64,000 nt of DNA from Phycisphaera sp. (GCA_016124975.1 WGMP01000022.1:26124-90123), one strand, 5' to 3'; positions 55,191 through 64,000 are shown, numbered from the stretch's first letter. Notes: generated from the letters alone by a model not told the origin. Numbers and translations are program-made.

Positions 55191-56096
55191 TCAGGCACGA
55201 CGCATTTCCATCATCGCGTCGGGGACGAGGTCCGCGATCTCGCGCGCGAGGGCGCCGCCGTCGCCGTGTCGCGCGGCCCACAGGTCTCCCGCGCGCGCGT
55301 GGACCTCGACGGCGAGCGCCGCGAGCGCGCCCGCGCCCATCGAGCGACCGAACTGCGCGAACATCGCGGCGACGACGCCCGCGAGGACATCGCCGCTGCC
55401 GCCCGTCGCCAGCGCCGCCCCGCCGTGCGCGCAGCGCCATGCGCGGAGGCCGTCGCTCGTGACGGTGCCATGACCCTTGAGCGCGACGACCGCGCCGAGC
55501 CGCTGCGCAAGCGCCATCGCGGCGGCGGGGCGCGTGGCGCGCTCGGCCGCGTCGATGTCGAGGCTGAGCGCGTCGGCGAGCGCGTCGGCTTCACCCGGGT
55601 GCGGCGTGAACACGACGGTGCCGCGCAGGTCGCGCGCAGCGTCCTGGTGCGCGGCGAACGCGCGGATCGCATCGGCGTCGATGACGAGCGGCCTCTCGCC
55701 GAGCGCGACGAGCCTCATCACGACCTGCTCCGCCGCCGCGCTTCGCCCAAGCGCCGGGCCGACCACGATCGCCGTCGCCTCTCGCAACGCCGCGTCGATC
55801 GCCTCCGCCGCGCCCGAGGCGTTGAGTTCGCCCGAGGCGTCGCACGGCAGCGCGACCACGGTCGCCTCGGGAAGGATGACGAGCGCGTCGCCCGCGAGCG
55901 GCGCGGGAACGGCGGCGATCACGCGGCCCGCGCCCGCGCGCAACGCCGCGCGCGCCGCAAGCATCGCGCCACCGAGCATCGTGCGCGGCGCGTGCGCGCA
56001 GCCACCGACGACGAGCACGGAGCCGAAGGTCCCCTTGTGCCCCGCGGGATCGCGGACGGGAAGCCGCGGCGTCTCCTCGAACACGAGCTCGTTCAC
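55191..56096 (-). CDS. nnrD: ADP-dependent NAD(P)H-hydrate dehydratase
   Basis: 301 residues from a GTG that overlaps the transglutaminase stop by GTGA. It repairs hydrated NAD(P)H. HKGTFGSVLVVGG, VFTPHPGEADAL, VALKGHGTVTSDG and ALATGGSGDVLAGVVAAM are family signatures. Only the dehydratase domain is present; the NnrE epimerase half found fused in many bacteria is absent and must be encoded elsewhere. Confidence 0.9.
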   Translation of the reverse strand: MNELVFEETPRLPVRDPAGHKGTFGSVLVVGGCAHAPRTMLGGAMLAARAALRAGAGRVIAAVPAPLAGDALVILPEATVVALPCDASGELNASGAAEAIDAALREATAIVVGPALGRSAAAEQVVMRLVALGERPLVIDADAIRAFAAHQDAARDLRGTVVFTPHPGEADALADALSLDIDAAERATRPAAAMALAQRLGAVVALKGHGTVTSDGLRAWRCAHGGAALATGGSGDVLAGVVAAMFAQFGRSMGAGALAALAVEVHARAGDLWAARHGDGGALAREIADLVPDAMMEMRRA

Positions 56097-57655
56097 GGCT
56101 GCTCCGCTCCTCGCGGTGCGCGGTCGCCGCGCGGCGCGTTCGCGTCGTCGCCATCCTTCTCCACCTCGATCTCGATCGCGCCGATCAGGCCAAGCGCGCT
56201 TGTGAACGCTGGGTCGGCAGCGCCGCCTGCGAGATCACTCGTCGCCACGAGGACATGCGCGGGATGGAAGCGCGGACCGCGCGCAGGAAGCGTCGCGTCG
56301 AGGTCGAACCAGCGCGGCTCGGCGCCAGCCTCGCCCGCGGGCGGCACGAGCGCTTGCGTCCAGAGATGCCAGCCCCAGCCCGCCGGGCGCTTCGCGAACG
56401 GCGGCACATACACGAGCCCGCTCGCGACGCGCGAGGGAATGCCGCGCGCGCGGAGAAGCGCCGCAAGAAGCACCGCATGCTCCGTACAGTCGCCGCTGCG
56501 GTTCGCGGCAGCCTCGCCCGCCGAAGCGAAGGCGCTGCCGAGGTTCTTCGACGCGAGGTGGCGCTCGACGCCCGCGCGCATCGCGACGGCCTGCTTCAGG
56601 GGCGGCATGTTGTCCGCGATCTTGAGGCGCGCGAGAAGCTCCTGCACCGCGGGGTGCCCGAAGTCGATGACCTCGGTCGCGCGCAGCCAGCGCTGGTCGG
56701 TCGCGTCGCCCGCGTCGGGCGCGCTTCCGCGGTCCGTGTCGACCAGCACCCGCAGCGTGCGCGCGTCGACGCGCTCGACCGTCTGCGCCCCGCCCTCGGG
56801 AAGATCCGCGATCGCCTCGCCCTTCGCGCGCACGCGCACGACGAGCGTCTTCCGCTCGAGGAAATCCTCGATCGGCGCCGCCTCGACGAAGGTGCCCGCA
56901 AGGATGTCAAACCGCGCCGCGGCGTAGGACGCGTCCGCCTCGGCGCGCGTCGCGAGACGCGAGACGAGGTCGCCGATTCCGATCGGCGTCGCGCTCTCGA
57001 CGAGCACGCCCTCGGCGTCGTAGAGCTCCCGTGCGGCCATCGGCATGAGCGAGTTGCGCACCTCGTAGCGCACGAGCTCGATCTCGCGCCCGAGCACCGC
57101 GCGGCGCTCCACGCCCTTGCGCGTCATCGCGATCTCGACCGACGAGAGGCCCGACTGCGCGTCGAGGAAGCGGAAGGCGATGCTCGCGCCGCCCGCCTGC
57201 TGGCGCGCCGCGATGAAGCGGCGCGCCGCGCGCGGAGGCAGGTGCGCCTCCGCGGGAAGCGCGCGCTCCTCGACGGCGCCACCGCGCTCGATCGCCACGC
57301 GCCCGCCATCGAGGAAGCGATAGACGACGGCGTCGGCCCCGCCCTGCGAGACGCGCGCCTCAACCGCTGCGCCCGCCTCCGTCTCGATGAACGCGCTCTC
57401 GAGGTCGACCGCAGTGTCCTCGCCGAGCCGCGTGAAGCGCAGCTCGATGCGCGAGGTCGTGCGCAGCCGCGCGCCGTCGCGCTCGAGCTTCTCGTGCGAA
57501 CGCCCGCAAGGCTTCCCCGCGAGCGTGAGCGCGTAGAAGCGCTCCTCGACCAGCGCCCAGTCGGCGTATGCCGCGCGTGGCGCGACGGCACCCGCGACGC
57601 AGAGCGCGATCATCGCGACCGAGGCAAGGAGCGAGAGCGCGCGCCTGCGGTTCAT
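56093..57655 (-). CDS. Exported transglutaminase-like cysteine protease-fold protein
   Basis: 520 residues from the ATG at 57655, which overlaps the lysS stop by ATGA. A signal peptide (LLASVAMIALCVAGAVAPRA) precedes a long beta-rich part. The transglutaminase core lies near the C-terminus, with Cys in NRSGDCTEHAVLLAALLRA, His in GWHLWTQALV and Asp in WFDLDAT. Such proteins cross-link, deamidate or cleave extracellular proteins; the reaction is not known here. It is conserved in layout with other planctomycete transglutaminases. Confidence 0.83.
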   Translation of the reverse strand: MNRRRALSLLASVAMIALCVAGAVAPRAAYADWALVEERFYALTLAGKPCGRSHEKLERDGARLRTTSRIELRFTRLGEDTAVDLESAFIETEAGAAVEARVSQGGADAVVYRFLDGGRVAIERGGAVEERALPAEAHLPPRAARRFIAARQQAGGASIAFRFLDAQSGLSSVEIAMTRKGVERRAVLGREIELVRYEVRNSLMPMAARELYDAEGVLVESATPIGIGDLVSRLATRAEADASYAAARFDILAGTFVEAAPIEDFLERKTLVVRVRAKGEAIADLPEGGAQTVERVDARTLRVLVDTDRGSAPDAGDATDQRWLRATEVIDFGHPAVQELLARLKIADNMPPLKQAVAMRAGVERHLASKNLGSAFASAGEAAANRSGDCTEHAVLLAALLRARGIPSRVASGLVYVPPFAKRPAGWGWHLWTQALVPPAGEAGAEPRWFDLDATLPARGPRFHPAHVLVATSDLAGGAADPAFTSALGLIGAIEIEVEKDGDDANAPRGDRAPRGAEQP

Positions 57656-59304
57656 TCGCCGTGCTCCGCGCCCGCGCCGCCGCCCGCCGACATCGAGCGA
57701 AGGAGCGGGAAGAGGATCACGTCGCGGATCGACGCGCTGTCGGTCAAGAGCATCACGAGCCGGTCGATGCCGATCCCGAGCCCGCCCGCGGGCGGCATGC
57801 CCACGCGCAGCGCCTCGATGAAGTCCTCGTCGAGCGTGCGGAAGGTCGACTCCTCGTCGTCGGCGCCCTTCAGCTGCTCGGTGAACTTCGCCAGCTGGAT
57901 GTCGGGGTCGTTGAGCTCGGTGTACGCGGGCCCGACCTCCATGCCGCCGATGAAGATGTCCCAGCGCCCGCACAGCGTCGGGTCGTCGCGATGCGGCCGC
58001 GTGAGCGGCGACACCGCGCTCGGATAGTCGGTGACGAAGGTCGGTCGGCACGGATCGATCAACGGCTCCGCGCACTCCTCGAACACTTCATTGACGACGA
58101 GCCAGTCGTCGAGCTTCGCCTCGTGATGGAGCCCAAGCTCGCGCGCCTTCGCGCGCACGGCCTTGAAGTCGCGCATCTCGCAGCCCGCGCCCCGCCGGAA
58201 GAGATCCTCGAACTTCACGCGCACGAACGGCTTCGCGTAGTCGATCGCGAGGTCGCCCCACGGGAGGACGGGGCCTCCGTTCGGGCCCTTCTCCTCGACG
58301 CGCAGCCCCGCGGCCCTGCGCTCCTCGACCATCGACACCGCGAGGTCGTGGATCAGGCTCTCGGTCAGCTCCATCATCGTCCCGTAGTCGCCGAAGGCCT
58401 CGTAGACCTCCATCGCCGTGAACTCGGGGTTGTGGCTGCGGTCGATGCCCTCGTTGCGGTAGTTGCGGTTGATCTCGTAGACCTTGCGCATGCCGCCCAC
58501 GAGGCAGCGCTTGAGGTAGAGCTCGGGCGCGATGCGCATGAAGAGCTGCATGTCGAGCGCGTTGTGATGCGTGGTGAACGGACGCGCCGCGGCGCCGCCT
58601 GCGATCGGCTGCAGCACGGGCGTCTCGACCTCGAGATAGCCGCGCGCGTCCATGAAGCGGCGGATGCGCGAGATGATCCGCGCGCGCATCGCGAAGACCT
58701 TCGCGGTCTCGGGGTTCGCGTACATGTCGACATAGCGGCGGCGATAGCGGAGCTCCGGGTCGGAGAGCCCGTGCCACTTCTCGGGCGGCGCGGCGAGCGA
58801 CTTGGCGCCGAGCGAGACGGCGCTCGCCCACACGCAGACCTCGCCCTTGTTCGTGCGGCCGATCGGCCCCTCGGCGACGAGGATGTCGCCATAGTCCGCG
58901 TGCTTCGCGAGCTCGAACGCCTGCGCGCTCACCGCCGACTTCGACACGCTCACCTGGAGGTCGCCCGTCGCGTCGCGCAGGAAGAGGAAGACGAGCTTCC
59001 CCATGTCGCGGTGCTGCACCACGCGGCCCGCGATCTTCACCTGCGCGCGCCCGTCGGCCACGGGGGCCACGGCGCCTCCCGCAGCGGCGGCGGCCTTCGC
59101 CTCCTTCGCGGCCGACTCGTACGCGACATGCGCCTCCTCGCTGAATCGCGCGCGGGCGTCTGCGAGCGCGACAAGCCCGTCCTCACGCTGGCCGTACGGC
59201 TCGAATCCGAGTTCGTCGCGGAAGCGCTTCAGCTTGGCGCGGCGCGCGGCGACGATCTCGGACTCGGAAAGCGGCGTGGGTTCCTCAGGAAGCGTTTCGG
59301 ACAT
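57652..59304 (-). CDS. lysS: Lysyl-tRNA synthetase (class II)
   Basis: 550 residues from the ATG at 59304. The N-terminal OB fold (VKIAGRVVQHRDMGKLVFLF) binds the anticodon. Class II motif 2 is YEINRNYRNEGIDRSHNPEF and motif 3 is GLGIGIDRLVMLLTDSASIR. A segment rich in Ala and Lys (AKEAKAAAAAGG) lies in the N-terminal part and accounts for some of the length above the usual 500. It heads the operon with the transglutaminase, nnrD and YhaM-like genes and shares a 100-base promoter region with divergent pfkA. Confidence 0.94.
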   Translation of the reverse strand: MSETLPEEPTPLSESEIVAARRAKLKRFRDELGFEPYGQREDGLVALADARARFSEEAHVAYESAAKEAKAAAAAGGAVAPVADGRAQVKIAGRVVQHRDMGKLVFLFLRDATGDLQVSVSKSAVSAQAFELAKHADYGDILVAEGPIGRTNKGEVCVWASAVSLGAKSLAAPPEKWHGLSDPELRYRRRYVDMYANPETAKVFAMRARIISRIRRFMDARGYLEVETPVLQPIAGGAAARPFTTHHNALDMQLFMRIAPELYLKRCLVGGMRKVYEINRNYRNEGIDRSHNPEFTAMEVYEAFGDYGTMMELTESLIHDLAVSMVEERRAAGLRVEEKGPNGGPVLPWGDLAIDYAKPFVRVKFEDLFRRGAGCEMRDFKAVRAKARELGLHHEAKLDDWLVVNEVFEECAEPLIDPCRPTFVTDYPSAVSPLTRPHRDDPTLCGRWDIFIGGMEVGPAYTELNDPDIQLAKFTEQLKGADDEESTFRTLDEDFIEALRVGMPPAGGLGIGIDRLVMLLTDSASIRDVILFPLLRSMSAGGGAGAEHGE

Positions 59305-59404
59305 AGTCCGCAATCGTATCGAGGGCCGCCGTTTCCCGCCGCTTTCCGCTACCCTGTCCGACTTCGGCGTCGTTCGACGCCCGCACCCTTTTGTCCACCA
59401 GACC

Positions 59405-60547
59405 ATGCCTCCCACCATCAAGCGTCTCGGCATCCTCACAGGCGGCGGCGACTGCCCGGGCCTCAACGCGGTCATCCGCGCGGTCGCGAAGACCGCGATC
59501 CTCCAGTACGGGATCGAGATCGTTGGCATCGAGGACGGCTTCCAGGGTCTGATCGAGCACCGGGTGCGGCCGCTTCACCTCCGCGACGTGGAGAGCATCG
59601 TCACGCGCGGCGGCACGATCCTCGGCTCGAACAACAAGGCGAACCCGTCGCGCTACTGCACGGGCCGCACCGAGACGGGCGAGCCGATCTGGGAGGATGT
59701 CACCGACGCGTGCCTCACCACGATCCGACGCGAGCGCCTCGACGCCGTGATCGTGATCGGCGGCGACGGCACGATGGCGTGCGCGGCCCCGATCGCCGCG
59801 GCGGGCGTGAATGTCATCGGCGTCCCGAAGACGATCGACAACGACCTCGTCGGCACCGAGATCACCTTCGGCTTCCTCACCGCCGTCGCGACCGCCACCG
59901 ACGCGCTCGACAGGCTGCACTCGACCGCCGAGAGCCACCGCCGCGTGATGGTGTGCGAGGTCATGGGCCGCAACGCGGGCTGGATCGCGCTCACGGCGGG
60001 CGTCGCGAGCGGCTCCGATGTCATCCTCATCCCCGAGATCCCCTTCGACCTGAAGAAGATCGCCGACGACATCGAGAAGCGCATGCGCGGGCCCCGCTAC
60101 GCGGTGGTCGTCGTCGCGGAAGGCGCGAAGCCGCTCGGCGGCTCGCAGGTCATCGGCCGCTACGACCCGACGAGCCCCGACCCGATCCGCTTCGGCGGCA
60201 TCGGCAACCTCGTCGCCACGAAGCTCGGCGAACTGACGGGAATCGAGACCCGCACGACCGTGCTCGGCCACACCCAGCGCGGCGGCACGCCCACCGCGCC
60301 CGACCGCATCCTCGCCACCAACTTCGGCTTCCACGCCATGGCCCTCATCGCCAGCGGAAAGCGGAACCGCATGGTCGTGCGCGAGAACAACATCTTCTCC
60401 GACATCGATCTCTTCGAGACCGTCGGCAAGCAGCGTCTCGTTCCGATCGACCACCCGCTCATCGCCGCCGCGCGCGCGATCGGCACCAGCTTCGGCGACG
60501 GCGCAGGCTCGATCACGCCGAAGCCGATCCCGAGCGCGCTTGTCTGA
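59405..60547 (+). CDS. pfkA: 6-phosphofructokinase
   Basis: 380 residues from the ATG at 59405. It phosphorylates fructose 6-phosphate in glycolysis. LTGGGDCPGLNAVIR, VIGGDGTMA, PKTIDNDL, VCEVMGRNAGWIAL and LGHTQRGGTPTAPDR are family signatures. GGDG (Gly at the site equivalent to E. coli 104) favours ATP. Lys in PKTIDND (site 124) is the residue found in PPi enzymes and in the ATP-using mixed group of actinobacteria, plants and trypanosomes. ATP use is therefore likely but not proven. Confidence 0.93.
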   Translation: MPPTIKRLGILTGGGDCPGLNAVIRAVAKTAILQYGIEIVGIEDGFQGLIEHRVRPLHLRDVESIVTRGGTILGSNNKANPSRYCTGRTETGEPIWEDVTDACLTTIRRERLDAVIVIGGDGTMACAAPIAAAGVNVIGVPKTIDNDLVGTEITFGFLTAVATATDALDRLHSTAESHRRVMVCEVMGRNAGWIALTAGVASGSDVILIPEIPFDLKKIADDIEKRMRGPRYAVVVVAEGAKPLGGSQVIGRYDPTSPDPIRFGGIGNLVATKLGELTGIETRTTVLGHTQRGGTPTAPDRILATNFGFHAMALIASGKRNRMVVRENNIFSDIDLFETVGKQRLVPIDHPLIAAARAIGTSFGDGAGSITPKPIPSALV

Positions 60548-60592
60548 CATCCGTCCACCGCTTCACAAAATCTCCGCACCCCCCGCACCCCA

Positions 60593-60623
60593 GTCTCCCC
60601 TCGGATTCACTCCGAGGGGAGAC
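60593..60623 (+). terminator. Hairpin after pfkA
   Basis: A perfect 13-bp stem GTCTCCCCTCGGA/TCCGAGGGGAGAC with a TTCAC loop lies 46 bases after the pfkA stop. No T-tract follows. It could end transcription or belong to the palindromic repeats found elsewhere in the window. Confidence 0.6.
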
Positions 60624-60625
60624 CC

Positions 60626-60666
60626 CAGAGGGAGCCGCCGCAAGCGGCGACCGCTCAAACTCATGG
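60626..60666 (+). repeat. CAGAGG...CCGCTCAAA dispersed hairpin repeat, third copy
   Basis: This copy holds CCGCCGCAAGCGGCG and runs into CCGCTCAAACTCATGG, where ATG is the likely start codon of the next gene. The copy at 34165 ends in a similar CTCAAATCATGGG. Confidence 0.65.
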
Positions 60667-61541
60667 ACCCCGCGATCTTCCTCGACCGTGACGGCACCCT
60701 CGTCCCCGACGACGAGCGCGCGGGCAACCCCGCGGCGGTCACGCTTGCGGAAGGCGTCGCCCCCGCGCTCAGGCGCCTGCGCGACGCGGGCTTCCGCCTC
60801 GTCGTCGCCACGAACCAAGGCGGCGTCGCGCGCGGGCGCTTCACGGAAGCCGATGTCGACGCCTACCACCGCAGGCTGTCCGACCTTCTCGACGACGCCA
60901 CCGCGCTCAAGCGCACCATCGAGCGCTTCTACTACTGCCCGTTCCATCCGAAGGGAACCGTGCCCGAATATGCGCGCGAGCACCCGTGGCGCAAGCCGCG
61001 CCCCGGCATGCTGCAGCAGGCGATCCAGGACATGGAGCTCGATGTCGAGCGCTCGTGGATCATCGGCGACTCGCCGCGCGATGTGGAGGCAGGCCGCGCG
61101 GCCGGCCTGCGCACCGTGCTCGTCTCGCGCGACCGCGCGCGCATCGCCGACGCCGCGCCCGACTACTCCGCGGCGACGCTCGCGGAAGCGGTCGAGCTCG
61201 TCCTTCGCCATCGCGACGACGCCATCGTCGCGGCCACGGCGCCCCTCGCACGCACGCGCCGCTCGCGCACGCTCGGGAAGCGCCTCCGCCGCGACCGCGA
61301 CAGCGAGCGCCTGCGGAGGTCGCTCACGGAACTCACCGAGGAAGTGCGCGCGCTCAGGCTGCGTCGCAGCGAGACGGGCGCCGTGCGCGTGGCTGCGATG
61401 GGCGTCCAGCTCGTCGCGATCCTCGTCGCGGCGGTCGCGTTCCTGAACCTCGCAGACTTCGAGAGCTTCATGCGCTGGGCCGCGGGCGCCGCGCTCCTCC
61501 AGCTCGTCACGGCGACGATCCTCCTCTTCGACCGAAGCTGA
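60663..61541 (+). CDS. HAD phosphatase (GmhB-like) with C-terminal membrane segments
   Basis: 292 residues from the ATG at 60663. The first 180 residues are a HAD hydrolase of the heptose-bisphosphate phosphatase/histidinol-phosphatase group, with the nucleophile in FLDRDGTLVP, ATNQGGVARG, YYCPFHPKG with the zinc-type cysteine partly kept, KPRPGML and IIGDSPRDVEAGRAAG. Then comes a basic coiled segment (GKRLRRDRDSERLRRSLTEL) and two hydrophobic helices (VAAMGVQLVAILVAAVAFLN and FMRWAAGAALLQLVTATILL). The membrane tail is not part of GmhB. Confidence 0.85.
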   Translation: MDPAIFLDRDGTLVPDDERAGNPAAVTLAEGVAPALRRLRDAGFRLVVATNQGGVARGRFTEADVDAYHRRLSDLLDDATALKRTIERFYYCPFHPKGTVPEYAREHPWRKPRPGMLQQAIQDMELDVERSWIIGDSPRDVEAGRAAGLRTVLVSRDRARIADAAPDYSAATLAEAVELVLRHRDDAIVAATAPLARTRRSRTLGKRLRRDRDSERLRRSLTELTEEVRALRLRRSETGAVRVAAMGVQLVAILVAAVAFLNLADFESFMRWAAGAALLQLVTATILLFDRS

Positions 61542-61560
61542 CAGACGGAGCGCCACCGGC

Positions 61561-61827
61561 ATGAACCCCGCGCTCGTCACGCTTCACGCAAGTTCGCCGC
61601 GCGCGCTGGCGGACGCCGCCGTGGCCGCGCTCGTCCGCGCCTGCGCCGAGGAAACCGCAGAAGTCCACGGCGTCGAGACGCCCGAGGTGCGCATCTTCGA
61701 CGACCGCGTCGAGCTCGCGGGGGCTGTTCCCCAGCATGTGCTCGTCGCGATCGCCGCCGAAGTCCGCCGCGCGACGGGCCGCTGGCACGCCGCGAAGTAC
61801 GGCGCGCCGCTCTGGCAGGGGCAGTAG
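61561..61827 (+). CDS. Small conserved-looking protein, unknown
   Basis: 88 residues, starting 19 bases after the phosphatase gene. The beta-alpha pattern (EVRIFDDRVELAGAVPQHVL, VAIAAEVRRATGRWHAAKYG) suggests a small folded protein without membrane segments. I do not recognise it. Codon use matches its neighbours. Confidence 0.6.
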   Translation: MNPALVTLHASSPRALADAAVAALVRACAEETAEVHGVETPEVRIFDDRVELAGAVPQHVLVAIAAEVRRATGRWHAAKYGAPLWQGQ

Positions 61828-62013
61828 CGGTCGGCGTCCGCGCAGATGATCCACGCCCTCGCGCAGCAGACTCACGCGTTCGCCGCGCCCCGAAACCGCG
61901 GGGCCCTCTCGTCCGCAGACGCGTTCGCTGACCACGGTGGCCCCTGCCGGTCGCGCTTCTTGTCTCGTGCGATCAGGGGTGTCCCAGCATCATCGAGCTG
62001 AAGGGGACCAGCC

Positions 62014-63153
62014 TCACGACTGACCGCACTCTGGGCACCGCGCAAGCCCCGCGAGCTGATGCCCGCACGCGCGGCATTCGCCGCGGCGGGCGCGGACGGC
62101 GCTGCGAATCAAGGGCGGGCCCTTCGCGCAGGCGACGATCACAGCGAACCAGAAGAACAGATTCGCAAGAAAGCCAGTCCAGACAGGCTTCATTCGGCAA
62201 ACATCGAACGGAGAAGCTCCCGGACACAGGCAGCAAAAGCCCAATCCCCGCACCACTGTACTTGACTCATTTGCGAAGGACACAAACGGAAACCCAGATC
62301 CTTCGTAGGTCAGCCACTGGATTGGCGTCACACTCAGGCCATCAGCACTGAGCCGCCCGAAGCTCCATCGCTCCCGAACGTGTGTCAATCCCAAGGCTCG
62401 TCTACCATCGAACACATTCCACTCACCTGCAAGGGGGACTTCAATGGGGCGAACAGCCGCGGCGTACGCAGTAGCATCGCTGTACCACTCAAGACGCTCG
62501 AAGGTCTTTGTCAGCCCTGCCGACCAGGCCGACAGCACCGTCATCAACAGTGCCCCGGTAAGGGCCAAGGAGATGAACGCCAGTCTCGGCGAAGCCCCGC
62601 TGTTCCGTGCAACGCGAAGACACCAAACGGGGAGACCAAACAGAGTCGCACCAACGAACACGCCCTCCCATAGCACCCGAACGCCGATGCGGGACTGCAC
62701 CTGAGCGCCCCGCTCTGCGTTCTGTGGAAGCGACAGAATGTCTCGAAACAACCGCTCGGCAGGCCACGCCGCCTCGAGGACGAGCGCGGGGCGCGGAAAC
62801 CCGAGTGCTGAAACGAATCTCGTCGTTGGAGGCGTAGCCTGGCCGGTCTCGAACTCCAATACCCAAGCCTCGAAGAAAGCCGAGCCATGCGAGTACTTCA
62901 TTCGTAGCGCGTCCAACTCCTCGTCGGAAAGCGAGTGGCCATATGGAGCCTGACCATACGAAACCGCAGCGGCCCGATCTCGCGCCAAAAAGGACTGGAA
63001 GTCGTTGACCCCCCCGAAGGTGGCAGGCGCGCCCTGCGCGAAGAGCCCAACGACCGAGATCGCAAGCGAAAGCGCGCATCCACCGAGCGCAGCGATGACT
63101 CCCTCTAGGAGATAGGTCCTGAGCCGCATGCTGGGTGATGGGGGTCGCTGCAT
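62014..63153 (-). CDS. Membrane protein with C-terminal zinc ribbon
   Basis: About 379 residues from the ATG at 63153; 63129 is an alternative. Hydrophobic helices lie at the N-terminus (GVIAALGGCALSLAISVVGL), in the middle (VLWEGVFVGATLFGLPVW and LAFISLALTGALLMTVLSAW) and near the C-terminus (TGFLANLFFWFAVIVAC). The tail CRACGHQLAGLARCPECGQS is a four-cysteine zinc ribbon that recurs in planctomycete membrane proteins. Function unknown. Codon use is more AT-rich than its neighbours. Confidence 0.78.
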   Translation of the reverse strand: MQRPPSPSMRLRTYLLEGVIAALGGCALSLAISVVGLFAQGAPATFGGVNDFQSFLARDRAAAVSYGQAPYGHSLSDEELDALRMKYSHGSAFFEAWVLEFETGQATPPTTRFVSALGFPRPALVLEAAWPAERLFRDILSLPQNAERGAQVQSRIGVRVLWEGVFVGATLFGLPVWCLRVARNSGASPRLAFISLALTGALLMTVLSAWSAGLTKTFERLEWYSDATAYAAAVRPIEVPLAGEWNVFDGRRALGLTHVRERWSFGRLSADGLSVTPIQWLTYEGSGFPFVSFANESSTVVRGLGFCCLCPGASPFDVCRMKPVWTGFLANLFFWFAVIVACAKGPPLIRSAVRARRGECRACGHQLAGLARCPECGQS

Positions 63154-63255
63154 CGGCTGCTGCTCTGCCCGCGCGAGGGTCAAGTTGGCTTCGTCGGATC
63201 GCCACCGTCCATCGTCACAAGTTCATTCTCGCGGGGACGCCTGCCCCGCCGACGC

Positions 63256-64000
63256 TCAAGGAAAGTGCGGACAGGGGCCCGGGGGAAGAGCTATCCAACC
63301 ACCAGGACGCTGCGTCTGATGAGGAGAGCCGCATCCAGGGTTGGGCTCATCGGGACCTGTCGGGCAGGTGAAGGCACCTTGGGCTGGCAAGTTGCAGCCG
63401 CGTGGAGTGGTGAAGTACGTGGTCGACTTCGAGTAGATGGTCTCGCTCGTGGTGCCGGTCTCGGTCCAGGTGCATGTCGAGCAGTCGTAGCGAGTCCGCG
63501 TTCTCGTACGGGTCCACGTGCAGTTCAGTGTGCCCTCGAACCAGCAGAGCACTGCGCAGTGTACCGCGTTCGATTGCCCATTCACTGGCGCTGGGATTCC
63601 AATGTATCCGCCGGGGCAGGCCGTGCCGGCTGTTCCGCACAGAGCCCATGTGACCGTGCAGCCCGTGCAGGTCGGCCCTGCCGTCGTCCGAGTCCACGGG
63701 ATGCAGAATCCGCACTCCGCCAAGAGATGCGCCGAGGCGACCGCCTCGAAGTCGGCGCCCCCGCTCGCGCTCGCCTCCACGCCGCTCGCCAGCGCGTCGA
63801 GCACCACCGCCTGCGGGCAGCCGCCCGTCTCGGGTTCGACGGTCGACGGGTCGAGCCCGGGCGCCACGGCCTCGAGCGGGCCCACCCATGCCGTCTTCCA
63901 GCCCGCGTCCTCGAGCATCTCGACGATCGGCTCGGGGTCCGCAAGCTCCGCCACCAGCGGCGCCAGCGCGTCTGTCTCGAGCACGCCCTTCACGAGGCGC
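63256..64000 (-). CDS. Cysteine-rich protein, N-terminal part beyond the window
   Basis: The frame is open to the right edge and the start is outside the window. The visible 248 codons begin with a helical part (LAPLVAELADPEPIVEMLED). A Cys/Thr-rich part follows with CGFCIPW, CTGCTVTWALCG and CSTCTWTETG, which suggests disulfides and an extracellular location. A TRTRTRTR run stands in the middle. I do not recognise a family. Confidence 0.65.
   Translation of the reverse strand, partial: RLVKGVLETDALAPLVAELADPEPIVEMLEDAGWKTAWVGPLEAVAPGLDPSTVEPETGGCPQAVVLDALASGVEASASGGADFEAVASAHLLAECGFCIPWTRTTAGPTCTGCTVTWALCGTAGTACPGGYIGIPAPVNGQSNAVHCAVLCWFEGTLNCTWTRTRTRTRYDCSTCTWTETGTTSETIYSKSTTYFTTPRGCNLPAQGAFTCPTGPDEPNPGCGSPHQTQRPGGWIALPPGPCPHFP

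Noticed and set aside
57568..61446. 1292-codon plus-strand frame across lysS, pfkA and the phosphatase gene
   Set aside because: It crosses three well-identified genes in other frames and its translation is low-complexity Arg/Ala/His.

Overview
The window is GC-rich, almost fully coding DNA. It most resembles a planctomycete, probably of the Phycisphaerae/Phycisphaerales type. The pointers are secreted proteins with dockerin-like calcium repeats (DLNGDGVVDGADL and two related tails), a membrane protein ending in a CxxCG...CPECG zinc ribbon, twin Sec-exported subtilases beside an ECF sigma factor and a CHAT protein, and dispersed hairpin repeats. This placement is inferred from protein style, not from a marker-gene tree.

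Region 1 (1-21.8 kb) is chromosomal. It holds the end of a secreted protein, a LysA-like PLP decarboxylase with an extra C-terminal domain, a large secreted protein, and a co-directional cassette of ECF sigma factor, possible anti-sigma partner, TPR-CHAT protein and secreted subtilase that ends at a strong terminator and is followed by a second, paralogous subtilase. After that come an exported S15 (PepX-like) peptidase, an MHS-type transporter, an exported FGE-sulfatase-domain protein, a PmtA-like methyltransferase, a CIA30/fasciclin protein and a DUF2256 protein.

Region 2 (21.8-34.2 kb) is a decayed accessory zone. Two defective copies of a tyrosine recombinase (21.9 and 29.3 kb) each head a cargo block. 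The first block has a Fic protein, a DUF429-like protein and abiEi with a stump of abiEii. The second has an AAA_14/DUF4143 ATPase, a DUF6880-like protein and an HTH/PIN toxin-antitoxin pair. Between the blocks lies a three-gene operon of FAD oxidoreductase, membrane-anchored protein and HGSNAT/DUF1624-like acyltransferase. A 60-base element with two 23-base repeats precedes both abiEi and the ATPase.

Region 3 (34.2-49.95 kb) is a well-bounded integrative element in the 3' end of tRNA-Tyr. A 25-base copy of the tRNA 3' end lies at 34201-34225 and the whole tRNA at 49927-50009. Each copy is preceded by the same 155-base sequence with a long hairpin, which suggests that two elements sharing this end were inserted one after the other. 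The element carries a four-gene restriction-like operon (C5 methyltransferase, DUF262 protein, Z1 helicase, DUF4420 PD-(D/E)XK nuclease), a replication/excision block (HTH proteins, CHC2-Toprim-DUF3987 primase-helicase), the intact integrase, and a dual-OB/DUF488/DUF488 trio.

Region 4 (50-64 kb) returns to core genes: an MscS channel, tRNA-Thr, mnmG, a cluster of palindromic hairpins, and the operon lysS - transglutaminase - nnrD - YhaM-like. Then follow pfkA, a GmhB-like phosphatase with a membrane tail, and planctomycete-type membrane or secreted proteins running to the window edge.
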